Shown: piece by piece, positions 26,570 to 40,075 of the stretch
Numbering within the stretch: position 1 is the first letter of the stretch
How the letters are laid out: every line of letters starts with the position of its first letter
Assembly: GCA_032173965.1 (NCBI GenBank)
Contig: JAVUNC010000004.1
Location: 5,562,001 to 5,626,000 of the forward strand
DNA from: Sitta carolinensis
Taxonomy: Eukaryota > Chordata > Aves > Passeriformes > Sittidae
Length of the DNA stretch: 64,000 nt
Direction: 5' to 3'
Translations under genes and position numbers: made by a program
The notes under the pieces: model-generated
Told to the model about the DNA's origin: nothing
What the model saw: the letters and a program-made list of their open reading frames with translations, nothing else
Databases searched by the model: none

Positions 26570-26639
26570 ATGAAGTCAGGCCCCAGTGAAATCAATGGCA
26601 ATTATGCCATGACTTTGACAGGACCAGAATTTCACTCAG
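26570..26639. repeat. Ancient palindromic repeat relic
   Basis: TGAAGTCAGGCCCCAGTGAAA, then TCAATGGCAATTATGCCATGA, then CTTTGACAGGACCAGAATTTCA. The halves are imperfect inverted copies of each other, apparently the same old family as the relic at 1.8 kb. Confidence 0.5.
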
Positions 26640-26775
26640 AGGTTTCATGGCCAGAGGGGACAATTATCATAATCTTTCCTGACCTTTTGCATCATACTAA
26701 CTTAGATTTCGCTCAGCCTGTAGCCAACATCTTGTGGCTGAACTAGAACATATGTTTTGGAAAGGTTTTTGGGAG
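26640..26775 (-). mobile_element. Ancient CR1/LINE 3' fragment
   Basis: It contains TTTCATGGCCAGAGGGGACA, ATCATAATCTTTCCTGACCT and GTGGCTGAACTAGAACATATG, the reverse complement of an old amniote CR1 tail. It lies directly to the right of the plus-strand fragment and a palindromic repeat. Confidence 0.6.
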
Positions 26776-27155
26776 AGGCACATGCCTCACATAGAGTGGT
26801 AGTAAAATCCCCTCTAGCGTCGCCTGTTTGCATTGCAGGGAGCAGCTCTTGCTCCCAGGGAAGTCAACATCCCATTTCTGGGGTTTTCCAAAAGGTACCT
26901 AACTTGCCACATCACTTATACATGCAGTCTTTTTTTCTTATCTATCAAGTACTGCAAGGAACTTTAGTGACAGGATTTGTGGAGTCAGGACACAGCAGTA
27001 TTTAGAAAATTGTTGTGATTTTAGTAAAATTCAATAGAGATGCTGAAGCATCAGCTACTGTTGGCTGGTTTGAATACAATAGTGTATCTCACAGGAAGAA
27101 GTAAGGGCTTAGAACAAGAAAATCACAAATCCTTTTTATTAAGAGAAATAAACTT

Positions 27156-27500
27156 AGAATCATAGTGGTTCTGGTTTGCAGGGACCTTAAAGATCATCTA
27201 TTCCCAAACCCCCTGCCATGGGCAGGGACACCTTCCACTATCCCAGGCTGCTCCAAGGCCCATCCAGCCTGGCCTTGGACACTGCCAGGGATCATGGGGC
27301 AGCCACAGCTGCTCTGGACAGGCTGTGCCAGGGCCTCACCACCCTCACAGGGAAGAATTTCTTCCTAATATCCAATCTAAACTTGCTCTCTTTCAGTTTG
27401 AAGCCATGTTACTTGCCCTGTTACTCCAGGCTCTTGTAAATATTTTCTCTCCATCTTTGTCCTTGGCTCCCTTCAGGTACTGGAAGGATCTTGTCCTGCA
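27156..27500 (-). mobile_element. CR1 LINE 3' fragment
   Basis: About 345 bp of reverse-complement CR1: GAATCATAG, GGGACCTTAAAGATCATCT, CCATGGGCAGGGACACCTTCC, GAATTTCTTCCTAATATCC, AGGTACTGGAAGG. Similarity becomes unclear beyond about 27500. Confidence 0.9.
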
Positions 27501-27644
27501 AGATATTGATACCACTGCCTCTTCATGCTCTGCATACCTGCAATGCAGCTCCTTCATTTTGGAAGCGTAAGCCTGTAGGATTTTATTCGGTTTTTTTGCC
27601 TTTAGGTGCCGCACCCGTTAATGTCTTATATTCTAATAATTAGG

Positions 27645-27795
27645 TGGTGGATGCCCCAGCCCTAGAAATGTTCAGGGTCAGGCTGGACAAGGCTCTCAGC
27701 AAACTGCTCCAGTTAAAGATGTTCCTGATTACTGGAAGGGAATCAGACTAAATGACCTTTAAAATGTCCCCTCCAACTCAAAATATTCTATGTTT
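27645..27795 (+). mobile_element. CR1 LINE 3' end
   Basis: This is a plus-strand CR1 tail: GATGCCCCAGCCCTAGAAATG, AGGCTGGACAAGGCTCT, AATGACCTTTAAAATGTCCC and ATATTCTATG. It lies about 145 bp from the opposite-orientation copy to its left, so the 5'-truncated ends face each other. Confidence 0.88.
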
Positions 27796-30700
27796 CGGTG
27801 ATAATATGCTTCATCTAATTCCATAACAGCCAGTATTCACACAAAATATCCCCACTAAATTTTCCACTGACTTCAGTGAAAGTGGAGTCTTATTTTGGAT
27901 TCACTAGTTTCTTCCTAATAAATTATTAAAACCCCAAGTGCTCTTAAGAAAGAATTTGTGAATAACTCTTATATAGCTATTCACAAAGCACCAATTTTAA
28001 TGGTTTCAGATATTGATGATTCTATATCCTGAGAGCTAACTAGATACCAAAAAAAAATAATTTCCCCCTGGGGAAGCTGCAGAAAATAAAATGAGAGAGA
28101 GATCAGTGTCAAAAGGCTTCATAGGCAATGCAAATTCTAGCCAAATTATTCCTGTTTCTAGTGGAGATCAGGTGCAAATACAGGAGTTGTTTCTCCAAAA
28201 CAAGATCTGTGCAGAGTTCCCATTACAGTACCAGAATCCTGCATGCAGTTTTTCTTGTAAGAATTAAATCTGGCAGATGTGGAATTTGGATGTCTGTTAA
28301 AAATCTCTGAGCCAGGGGCAGTAATCTGGCCACACAGCATATTCTGCAAATGTTGGTGAATAGCAGCCAAATTTCCATGCCTCTAAGCTGCATATCAGAC
28401 TAACAAATAAAAACAGCAGCCAGGTGCTGAAAGTCAACGCTGAACCTGAAATAAGATCCAGGGCTGAATTATTTATTGAAATTCCATGACTTTATTTGCA
28501 GTCTTAGAAAAGAGAGTCACTTGCAGGCACTGCAAATAAAGGTCTGGATGGTGGGTGCTGCTGACAAGGGCATTTACCATATCAGCTGATCCCATAAAGT
28601 GTCCTCGGGGGTCTCGTTTTATTAACATCATAAAAATACTGCTCCTCAGTGACTCTGAATGGGTTAAAAGAGCAGCTGGCAGCCCTCAGGAGGGGTCCCA
28701 GAGTGGGCAGGACCCGGCCTTCCTCTCTCCTTTTGCATCTCCAAAGTTCACAGCCCTGCAGAGGGCAGGGGGAAGGAAGCTCCATCCCGAGGAGTGTTTC
28801 TGACTTCCACCGAGAGCAGATCAAGCTGTGCTGCAAAGGACCAGCAAACCACAGGTCCGAGGCAGTCTTCGGTTTGATGTTTGCACCTCGGTGTGAATTC
28901 CACATGCAACCCACGACCAATCCAATAAACTAACTGTCAATACAATATTACTGGTATTTGAACTGAGTCTTAAGGCCCTGAGAATAAAAATGCCTTATTT
29001 ATCAATTTTTCTCGTTTTCAGCTACTCACAGAGAAATAATTACAGAGTTCAGTATTGATGGGATTTTTTTCACTCTTAATATTTTCTTTCTTGCTGTATT
29101 TGTCCGCCTGATCATCTACACAGAAATGCAGTCATATTTAGCCATTAGAGGGGTGTTGCACTACAAAGCAATCTTTTCTGATGCCACTCCCTCTGAGTGT
29201 TTCATCAAACAAGACACAGAGAGCAAGCTCTGAATTTATAAATGGAAATATCTGCAGAAAAGCAAGAGTCTAAGACACACACACACACAAACAGCAAGTA
29301 AATGTTCCTTGGGACTCAACTAAAAGCAAAACAATTTGTGTGTTCAATATCAAATGATGGAGAAAATAAACGGTGATGCTTTCCAAAAGCTACTGAGAAA
29401 TTTTGAATAAGTGTGTGTATTAGTAAAAGTAGAATTTACAAGTATTTTTTTGCAGTATGGGCTTCTGAATTTAATGTTTAATAAATATTGTAAACAGAAA
29501 AACACTGATTAATTAGAGGAATCTAGAACACATTTCTTGTTTGCTCAGTATCCCATTGCTGGATGATTTCTTAAATTCCTTTGTCTGTACTGTCTGGGCC
29601 AGTTTGAAATGCTGCAAAAACTTTTCATAGAAAACAGTTTTGATAATTTTCTTAAATTTTGACCTGATACTCAGAGTGAATTTCCTCTGATTTAAATTTA
29701 TCCTGTTATACAGCATGAAAAAAGAAAAAAACCAAACCAAACCAAAACAACCCCACAAAGCTTAATTAAATTTAATTCAATGCTATTAATTAAAATAATC
29801 AATTGCACTTTCCCCAGCACCTCTTCACCTCTTACTGTCCTTTTGTTTCTGGGATCCTTGATCATGCTGTCAATTCCAAATATCTTTTTTCTTTTTATTC
29901 TTATCACTCCTAAGTCCCTTGTGCTCCCACGTGGAGCTCCCTCTGAAAAGACCAGTAGTGACTCCAGCATGGCTGTACAGCAAAACTCTTCTCCAGCCTG
30001 TTCTTTCCTCTCACAGCTTTCCCAGAAGCAATCAGTAGCCTTCCTCCCAAAATGTCTCCTGCTTGCACTCTTCCCTCACAAGAAAATAATCACTTTGCTG
30101 ATTTAATTTCACTTTATGACCCTCATCTTTCAGCCATCTTCCCCATTCCCTGGCTTCACCACTGGTTTGGTGACAGAAACCCTGAGATCTGCCCCCAGCT
30201 CCAGTCCCTTCCTCTGGCTCTCCACTCTGCTTCTCTGACATTGCCACCCAGCTGCTTTATCCAAATTAAACAAATCATTTTCAATATGGTGGAAATGGAG
30301 TGTGACACATGCACTCTAAATCTCACCCATTTATTGTTAAGCTCACAAGAAAGTGCCACCTTCTCTGGAGACAATCCAGGTTAATCAGGTAATTGAGAAA
30401 CCAGTTTTTGGCAAGAGAATTTCTGGACATTTCCTATACATTTCTGGGCCTAATTCCCTCAAGTACCTGAGTAAGATCTGAAAAATAAGCTATTTTTTTA
30501 TCTTTACCTACAATTCTCTCTAAAATGGAGATTTTTTTTTTTCCCCCTATTATTGTAAAATGTTAAGCACACACAGGTGGTCTTCTAAAAAAAAAACAGT
30601 AAGTGAAATCCTGTAATTTCACACTTCCAATGAAAAGCTGAACATCTGTTAGTACAAAATCCCTGTTTTTGGCAGCATGGCACAAGGTGATTAGCACTAA

Positions 30701-32981
30701 CACTGCACTCACTTTCAAAGATCCTGGATATGGCTTTAGAGAAATATTAAATAGATAGTCAAATAATTTTAATAAGTTAAAAAATTAATAATTACTGGTG
30801 TACAGAGTGATGGAGATGTCATAGGACTAATTTTAATTTTATAAAAATGTATATAAGTTTATATAAAAGTTGTGTAACCTCTTCAAAGTTCCTATCTTGG
30901 CCACAACCTTCCCCAGATCTTCAAGGTTGGATCTGAGGAGCTGTCTACAGTCAGCACTTGCAAAATTTATTATTCTTGTTGAATCATCTCTTTTGAGATA
31001 AACTCTGAATCGTGAGGCCATTGAGCAGAGATTATGCTCAGCAAGAGAATGAGGCGTTCCCACAAGCACAGGTCACGGGGCAGCTGGTGCCAATGAGCCA
31101 GGATGGGCAGTGGATACTTCCCACTTTGAAACAAGTCTTCTCACATCCATGTTCACCTGCCTTTATTAAAGACTGAATAGCAAGAAGACTTATGGAGTGT
31201 TTAGAGAAACATGTCATTGAAGATTTGTAAATATGGAATTGAAATATGAGATAGAAGATTACATTCCTGCACTCTGAGGAGCTCCTTGTGGCTCTGTCTT
31301 GGACCAGGCTGAGTACAAAGTGCTTAATGCAGAGGAAACATCATTTTTGAACCACAGGCAAGAATCAGCCCTAGGACTGGATCTAGAGCTTTACTGTGAG
31401 ACTCGGAGATACTGTTTTAAAAAAGAAAACAAAACAAAGAATTATAATTTAACACATCTCGGTACAAGAAAGGGCAAAATCAAATTCCTTGTCAGACCGC
31501 ATGGGCAAGTCAACACTCAGAATGAAAAGTGAATTAAAATGAACCAAATGTTAATTGAAGACTGAAAATAGACTTAATAATTAAGGGTATTGTTGCACCG
31601 GATCCTCTTGGCATGTCCTGGGCATTTAAAAGAACTAAGCACAGAAAAACAACTAAAGCTGCCATTTGGAGAGAACCTAGAACCTGCAAAGAATATTCCA
31701 TGATTCAATCCCTCTTCATTCAGGAAGAGCTTTTTAAAAAAAGACTATAAATAAAATAAACAAGCAAAACAGGTCTCCAGTTGCACACTGAATCAGCAAT
31801 GGCTCATCACAAAACACAGGGCAGTGAAAGAAAATAATTTCCCCCCATGATATGCATTTGCATATGTTTGAAGTTGCCCATTCAGCAGCTAAAAGCAAAA
31901 GGAAAGCAGTAACACAACGTGCCTGTTGACCCACACAAATTGAGCCACAATCTAGAAAAACACCAGCAACAATAGCAATGATCCATCAGGGCTGGTTTCT
32001 CTGATTTCCACTTGTCTGGGACAATGCACAGGTACAGGCACGCACCAGCACACGGAGCAACAACAGCTGCATGCCATGGATGTCAAGGTTCAGGGTGTTC
32101 ATTTGGGTGTTAAAATGTCATGAAGCTTGGCAACTCATACAGGGAAGCACCAACTCAATCTGAGAATTAATTCAGTATTTTGTCAGGAGTTAATCCATGA
32201 TAATTGGGTAGCTTTTACAGTCACTCATCTGTATAAAGGGAAAAGAGAGGAAATTTTATCTGGTCATGCTGCTGGACTACACAGATATGAAAATGGATGT
32301 TGGGGCAGATGTTTCATAGGAAATGAAGCCAAGGCACAGGGTTGTGGCATGACTTAGGCAAAGACAGACAGAAAGGGAATTCCGCTCCTGTATCTTCCAG
32401 TTTAGCTCTTCCTCATCTCATCCTCAAGCTGTGACCTGAACTGACAAAGCACTCATCTGATCAGCCTTTGGAGGCCCTTCCAAAGTCTGGCCCTTGCATA
32501 AGCAGGTATGATAAGCAAATAAGATAAGCAATCCCATATTTAACCATATATTCAACCCTATTTTAATATTTAATCCCATATATTTAACCACCACCTGAAT
32601 TAATCACAATCCATTGTCATACCCAGGACACGTAAGCCGCCGCTCAGAATCATTTCTGTCAGAACAGCCTCAAGCAAATTTGTGCTGCCATTCAGAGACA
32701 CAGTAAGAAAAGCTTTCTTCTGTGCCTCAACCAAGCCCTGTTCTGCTTTGTCAAGACCTCCTCCATAGCAATGCCCTGCTTGTTTGGAGATTTTCTGGGG
32801 TGTTTATTCCTGTGTTGTCCCTAACTATGTGTGCTTCATTACAGCATATCCAATCTTAATCTGAACTAGAGGCAGATAGGGCATGACTTCTTTGGTGGCT
32901 CATTCCAATAGGTAATCACTTTTACAATTACTATTAAGCCTGCTCCTAATCTGACTACATTTGACCTTAACTATTAACATA

Positions 32982-33143
32982 CTGCACAGAGAAGTTGTGA
33001 ATTCCCCATCCCTGGAAGAGATCAAGGCCAGGTTGGATGGGGCTTGGAGGAACCTGGTCGAGCAGAAGGTGTCCCTGCCCATGGCAGAGGGATTAGAAGT
33101 AGACAGTCTATAATTCCATTCCAACTCAAACCATTATGATTCA
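32982..33143 (+). mobile_element. CR1 LINE 3' end
   Basis: It contains AGAGAAGTTGTGAATTCCCC, AGGCCAGGTTGGATGGGGCTT, GTGTCCCTGCCCATGGCAGAGG and ends CCATTATGATTC. It is a 5'-truncated plus-strand copy. Confidence 0.9.
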
Positions 33144-34342
33144 CTGTCTTGTTATACTTCTTACCACTGTACTAATAAGGCCCCACAAATACATTTAATA
33201 TTGCTGTCAAGTGATGTTTGCTCTTTTAATTAAAGGAGAAAGGCTGCCTTCAGGATGGCAAACTTAAGCATTTTTTAAGCCTTAAAGTTATTATTCTCTT
33301 ATTTCTTTTCCAGTGTCCTAACACACATAAACTCTGTGTGTTGTTTAAAACAGCCAAAAGATAATCTAAACCTTGACCCCTCCCTACAAATAGCAGAAGC
33401 AAAAAGAGAAAGTAAAAATGCATAGCTGTAATTAGTATAACTTGTGAGTTTGTTATTGGGCTATTTACTGTGAATTACTAAGCCTGAGTGACACAAGAAC
33501 ACTGAATCAGTCATAAGTGCTGTACAAAACCCAAAGGACACAAGAGCTATGACTAAAGGACAGAGCACAGTACCAAGGTGAAGTTCTTGCTGGCCCTCCT
33601 TGCACAAGGCCATGGCTTCTCAGTTCCTGCACCTGTAAAGTACTGACCACGACTGTACAGTGCTTTGCAAATGCTATAAAAAGGCATCTGTATTTATTTT
33701 TTACCTCAGGGAATGGATTTTGCAAAGAGAATCATGTTCAGAGGTGGCTGCCAAAGCACAGAGCAGCCTGCACTACCTCCTTTGCAGAACTGGGATCTAT
33801 GGATGTTTAATTGCTATCAGCATCTAGGAAGTTTGGAGAATTTCTAGGATCGCCCTGCGTTTTACTGCTAAGAATCAAAAAAACAAAACAAAACACTTTC
33901 GCAAAAAAATCTGTCCTCTGAACATTTAAAACTGATACTAAACAGTCTTTTCTGAATACACACAGAACTGAACTCAGTTCTGAACTCAGCTGTCAAATGT
34001 TTTCTGAGATGGAGCGTACAAGGATTGGCCCATCATACTTTGAACTCCACTGTGAGCCTGCAGCAGCACAGTCTCTTTGGAGGTGATGAGCCCTTTTCCA
34101 AGAAGTAGAGTATTACTCTTACATGTCTTTACCAGCAGCAGAAGTTTAAAAAAAATTATGTCTGCTTTGGCATCTTCTTGGTTAAGAGAATCAGAAACTA
34201 AAGCCATACCTAAATCCAGCAAATTTCCTCTGTGCATAAACCCCATTCCCAGAATCATGAATAGCTTTTAACACAGAGATTCTGGTGAATGGTGAACTGA
34301 GTGATGATATGTTTTTCTTAGACCTGAGGAAACACAAAAACT

Positions 34343-34494
34343 GGCCAGAGAAGTTGTGGATGCTCCATTCCTGAAAGCATTGAAGGTTAGGCTGGATGAG
34401 GCTCTGAGCAAACTGTGGAAGGTATACTTGTGCATGGAGTTGGAATTACATGATCTTTAAGGTCCCTTGCAACCCAAACCATTCTATGATTCTA
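34343..34494 (+). mobile_element. CR1 LINE 3' end
   Basis: It contains AGAGAAGTTGTGGATGCTCC, AGGCTGGATGAGGCTCTGAGC, GATCTTTAAGGTCCCTTGC and a well-kept end CCATTCTATGATTCT, so it may be among the younger copies here. Confidence 0.92.
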
Positions 34495-37400
34495 GGAAAT
34501 GCAAGAGAAGCAACACGAATAGTTAAGAAATGGCCTCTTTACAGCATGATTTACATAAAGAAAGGGGAAAATTACTATTCCCACATAATATCCGTGCAAG
34601 TTTTAAAGAATTTAAAGTAAATGAAAATCGGTTTCACCCTTGAATATTAGGCCTTGAGTATTTCAATTACCTTTTGCAGCAAGTGCATACAGGTGAATGC
34701 CATGGGCTTCTGTCATCTGCACTGCACACAAAATTAGCATCTATCAAGATGAGGATTTAGAAGTGCAAATTGTCACTATCTGAGCACTTTATCCTTAATA
34801 CAATGTCCTTTACACTAGAGTAGCTATAGCAGGGACAGTTTCAACTCCTACTGTCCTACAGATGCATTAATACAACACAGCCCTCCTGAAATGCATTTCA
34901 ATTAGTGCTTTATTTCGGTTTTATGAAGGGTTGACAGAAATACATAAAAAGGAGCTATTTTAATGTCTTTTGGAAATCAGGGCACAGGGGGAAAAATTGT
35001 AGAAGCCCTTCAGTTCCAGATGTACAATACCTCTTAAGAAGTAACCAGGCTACTTTGGGGACCAACATAAAAATCATGGGGATTACAAGACTGGTATAAA
35101 TTTATGAGTCTGTTTGTGTGTGAGAACAAGTAAGAGAAGCAGAGAAGTTGGTCCTGCAGAAGATACTACACATGTGCACAAACTTGGCACCAGAGAAGGA
35201 TTAGGATTAGCATTGTATCAAGGTGGGGAGAGCCTGAAAAACTTGCCTTGGGTCACTGAAGGAGGCAGAAAAGCATTAAAATCAGGTCAAAATCTGAGAA
35301 TATTACTGAGCTTAACATAAAAAATTTGCATTTCAGGACTTTTTCATGGTTTGATTAGAAAAAATAATGAAAGTCAGACTGAAGTGCTCATTTTTTCTTA
35401 GAATGGAAAGTCAAAAAAAAGTTGATTTGGATTTTGACAACACTGGAGCCATTTTAACATGGTAAAGCTTTGCTACAGTGTTAGAGAACAGAATCTCAGG
35501 GGTTTTGTGATCCAATCTCTCTTTTTGGGTAAATCTCCTCTTTTGCCACTGTACCCATGACATTTCTGTGGTGCACCAGAGTCACTGAATCAAAGAGGAG
35601 TATGTGTTAAATATGGAAGATCACTTCAGCCAGTTAACACCACCATTAATAAAATACAGATACATACAGAAGAGTAAAATCATAAACACTTTAAAAACAA
35701 GTCATGAAATTATCCTTTAGAGGGACACAGTAATACTCATTTACAAAAAATCTTTAAGAGAGGCAGAGAAAAAAAAATCCTATGGACTCATCATTCTACA
35801 TTTACGTGTGTACTGGCAATCAAGTTATGTAACAAACAGCAATGACATGTTGTAAATGCAATCAGCTAGATTAAGTTCTACCCTTAGGTATTATTAGATA
35901 AAATTACTGGCTTTGGAACTGCAAAACACAGCTGGATACAGTTTGAATTACTTCTGTTCCACCGTAATAATTTCCAAGTCTTAAGTTTAATATAAAAAAT
36001 CATGCCAGGAGTACATGATGCTGATTAAACTCCTCAGATGTACAAAAAGCAGATTTTTTTAACTCATAACTCCAGATGTACATATATATACCTGCTACCC
36101 CATCTAGATGAGTTTTACTGCATGTCAGCAACACAGAAGTGCAAAAAAATGGGGAAAACAAGAGACAAGGAAGGAAAGGGAATAAGGAAATTTCCATGTG
36201 AAATTTTACTGTGTCAAACAAATCACTTCAAGCTATTTACAAAGTACCTACTATAGCACTTCAGGTACCTGCTCTGATTTCCTACATCATGTAAAATTTA
36301 TAGATTGAATCCAGCACAAAACCAAACCCTTCCTTATCCAAATTGACTCTCCCTGACTTTAAGTCAACTTTAGCTAAAAAAAAAGTTTACCACTGAAACC
36401 TTCTATTATTCATGTATAAAACTAACACAAAGTCACAGCCCTTTATCATCTGCCTGACTCTGTCAAAAAGGAGTAATTTGAAAAACCTACCAGAGTTCCT
36501 AGCTGAAAAATGGAAATACTACTAACAAAATAACGTTTCTGATACTTCTTTGCAGCACTGCTGGGATTATTTTGTTCATATCTGCCACATTTTGAAGAAT
36601 TATGTGCCACACAAGAACTAAGTGATATTGTTGCTCTATGACCAATGTGTTCTGCTAAAGAATCCTTACACAGCCTTCCATTAAACTCTAGTTGACATAG
36701 GCAGGTGGATTGATACCAACATGAAATCCTGAGCACAGGCAGACGTACTTCCTGCTGGCTCTCTTGGAAAGAGTCCCTGTGTATTTCTGGGATGTTATGT
36801 CAAACGATCCCAGTGACATTTGCTGTTCTGGATTAGCCTCAGAAGAGCCATGTATTGCCAATAAAAGTTTCCTGAGGACACTGGAGCTTCACTGTCATTG
36901 CTGAACCACGACACAACCTGTGAGCCTGACGAGATGGGAGCTGCCAGAGATGGAAAAAGAGCAACCTGCAGCTAAACATAGAGCACCCAGAGCACACTGC
37001 TGGCTATTTCTAAGTACCAGCAATAATAATTACGAATGTCATCAGTTCTTTATGGTGAAATTAAAACATGGTGTTTACCCAATTTGACTGTGTGGCTCAG
37101 AAAAGCTGGAAAAAAGGAAGGAGCTAGCAAGTAGAGTCTAAACAAGATCTCAAATACACTTAGGCAGGCCTAATTCTGCTGCCACTGAAATCCACAGTAC
37201 AAAACTTACTTTTATGGCCATGACCCAAGCTGAATTCTATTTTATTCTAATGGAACCTATTTATAAAGGCATATAAAGAAGGTATGCATATTCAACAAAG
37301 CATTGGAATATGTTTCATTGTAATCAGATGTTTTGATCTCAATTAACATGTATATCAATAGCATCAAGTTGAATAAAAAGCAAGTAGTCACAGCTGTTTA

Positions 37401-38888
37401 TAGAGGAAAACCCCCAAACCATGGCAGATCAGGGTATCATTTACCTTTAACCATAAACTAAGGATGAGACCATGAACTTAGGCAGGAGACACGGCTGGAA
37501 ATACATTCTTAACTCAAGAACCAGTTTCCCAGGCAATCCTAAAAACATTCCAGACTAGGTTCAAGGCGCAGGGATAGTGAATACATCCCTGCCAAGTCCC
37601 TTTATAAACTTGGCCTGCTTAAACAATTTACTGCCTGTCTCTAATATTCCCACCAAGGAGGCCCTTGTCTTCATGCAAAACAAAACCTGCAAATGCTCAG
37701 AGACAAAACAGGCACACAGACACAGGGTTGTATAACTCAGGCTAAAGCTTCTTTAAAGTATAGTTTTTCTTCAACACAAGGAAAAACAAGCAACTTGGAA
37801 TTTGCTAGGCGGTTATATGGCAATTTATTGATTTTCTTTTTAAAGTTGCAATTTTAAAGCAAAATTAATTCTTGCAAAGATGGATGTCTTTCCTCTTACT
37901 ATTTTTAAATTACTTTATTGAAAATGATTAATTAAAAAACCAGAGAAGCAACAATCAGTCCAGATAGCATTTCCCTGATTTAAGCATTTCAGAAGTGGAG
38001 CTGTGATTGATTGGTCACTCTGATCACTCCTCATTTGACAAGTTCTTAGCAGAACCACTGCACTGAAATACTTGAGTCACCCTTCATGGGACTTTCAAAA
38101 CTCATTTACAGATGTTTAAACAAACCTAGTAGAAATTATTTTCCTCCCTGGTGTCCAGACTACTGGTAAACCTTGTACATTTTGTAACCTTAAAACCAAA
38201 GCACAAGGCCAGGATGCTGGAAAAGGAAAATCAGGCTGCTGATCGGGCACTGCTTCACCATGGCAGTTTGAAGAGACACAAACTATGGTGCCCATCACCT
38301 CCTTTGCAGCTCCCAAAGGTAAAAATTCAACATACACAGTAAACCCTGTGCACCCATCACTTCCAGGGGTGACAGCTGAAAAGTGTCAGAGACTGCACAC
38401 ACTGTACACATTTGCTTTGCAGGGTGGCTGTGGCTCCTTCAAAATATGAAAGGCTTGGCAACAAAAAAATGTTATTGTCATTCTTGGAGCACCAGACAGG
38501 TTGGACCAGAAGTTTCAGTATCATTACTCTTCCTTGTGCTTTTTTAATCTTTGTTATTTCCTCTTTATCTAGAAAGTTTAGCTAAACATAGGAATGATTT
38601 TGTATGAAAACCAAGCTGAGCTCATAACGCCCAGGAAATACCCACACTTCTCAAGAAACAGAAATGAACTTAGAGCCCTCCAGATCTGATTCTGATTTCT
38701 AATCATCATTAAAAAAAATTTTTGAGGGCAGTCTATGAATCAAATACACTGCAGAGCCTGTCCTTTTATAAAGGTTTAAAAGGTTCCTATCAAGTTATCT
38801 CTTCCTCTTTGCAAAGCCAGTACTGGTTGTGATAACCCTGAATTTCTGAAACTGAAATCAGTTTTCTTATCAGAGTGACTCTTTTATA

Positions 38889-38891
<3 letters not shown>

Positions 38892-38929
<38 letters not shown>
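38892..38929. repeat. 38-base A tract
   Basis: An uninterrupted run of 38 A, preceded by TTTTATATAT. I found no retrocopy or recognisable element directly upstream of it. Confidence 0.9.
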
Positions 38930-38930
<1 letters not shown>

Positions 38931-39062
38931 CCATAACAGTGGGAATGATTTCTAATAACAGGTGTAACACTTTCAATTATATCTTCCTTTAAGGCTATGT
39001 GACAACACCTCACCAAAATCCAAACCAAGGTTGGTTTGAAATCACCTTTCAGCAGAAATAAC

Positions 39063-39175
39063 TTTTTTTAAAAATCCCAAAAATGCACCAAAAAACAAAC
39101 AAACAAACAAACAAAAAAACCCAAACAAAACCAAAAAGCAAACAAACCAAAACCAAACAAAAAATCCCCACAAAA
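39063..39175. repeat. A/C-rich (AAAC)n low-complexity tract
   Basis: Tandem CAAA/AAAC units with runs of A and a few CCC interruptions, 130 bp right of the A tract. Confidence 0.85.
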
Positions 39176-39579
39176 TAAATCACCAACTTGCTCCTCCCTG
39201 AGATAATTTCTGGAATAATTGTGTCCACAAGAGAGGCAACAACACCTTCATGAGACCAGCAGCTCCTGGGGCTTTGGTGGAACACACTGTTGTTGATGAC
39301 TGCTCTGTCTCTGACTGGCCATTCATTCAGAGCAGTAAGTCTGGTACAAATCTTGCCATCACTTTTAGACATAATCCTAACAGGCCCAGTCAGCTGGCAG
39401 ATGGGGACACGTTACATGCCTGAAGTAGAGACTGTGGAAGTTCAAGGCCCCTGAGGTCTCTTGATTAGTACACTTGCAGCACTTTCACATTTTCCCTAGA
39501 AGGGTGTTCAGTGTGACTCTGGGTGAACACTTTGAGAAGTAAAGCCTTACACCTTTTGAGCAAAAGTTCTTGCTCACCT

Positions 39580-40075
39580 AATCCTAGTATGGCTTGGTTT
39601 GCAAGGGACCTTAAAGACCATGCAGGGACACCTTCCACAACACCAGGCTGCTCAGAGCTCCATCCAGCCTGGTCTTGAACACTGCCAGGGATTCACAACT
39701 TCAGGCAACCTGTCCCAGGACCTGGCCACCCTTTTGCACAGGATTTCTTCCTAACATCTAATATAAACCTACCCTCCCTTAGCTTTAAAGCCACACCCCT
39801 TTACTCTCTATGCCCTTCAGAAGGTCCCTCTCTCTAGCCCCCTTTAGGTACTGGAAGGTTCTATAAGGTTTTCTGTGAGCTTTCTCTTCTCCAAGCTGTT
39901 TCATAGCAGAGGTGTTCTACCCTGTGATGAACTTAGCAGCCTCTTCTGGACTCATTCCTGTGGGTTCACATCTTCCTTCTGCTGAGGAGCCCAGAGCTGG
40001 ATGCAGCAGTGCAGGAGGGGTCTCAAAAGAGTGGAAGAGAGGGGCAGAATCACCTCCTTCAACCGACTGGTTCCT
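39580..40075 (-). mobile_element. CR1 LINE 3' fragment, about 500 bp
   Basis: A long reverse-complement CR1 piece. It starts AATCCTAGTATGGCTTGG and passes through GACACCTTCCAC, ATTTCTTCCTAACATC, TTTAGGTACTGGAAGG and CCTCTTCTGGACTC to GGGGCAGAATCACCTCC. It covers the 3'UTR and the last part of the reverse-transcriptase reading frame, which is interrupted. Confidence 0.92.

Noticed and set aside
38700..38891. Processed pseudogene upstream of the A tract
   Set aside because: I could not match the upstream sequence to any gene or element; kept only as a low-level finding on the A tract.
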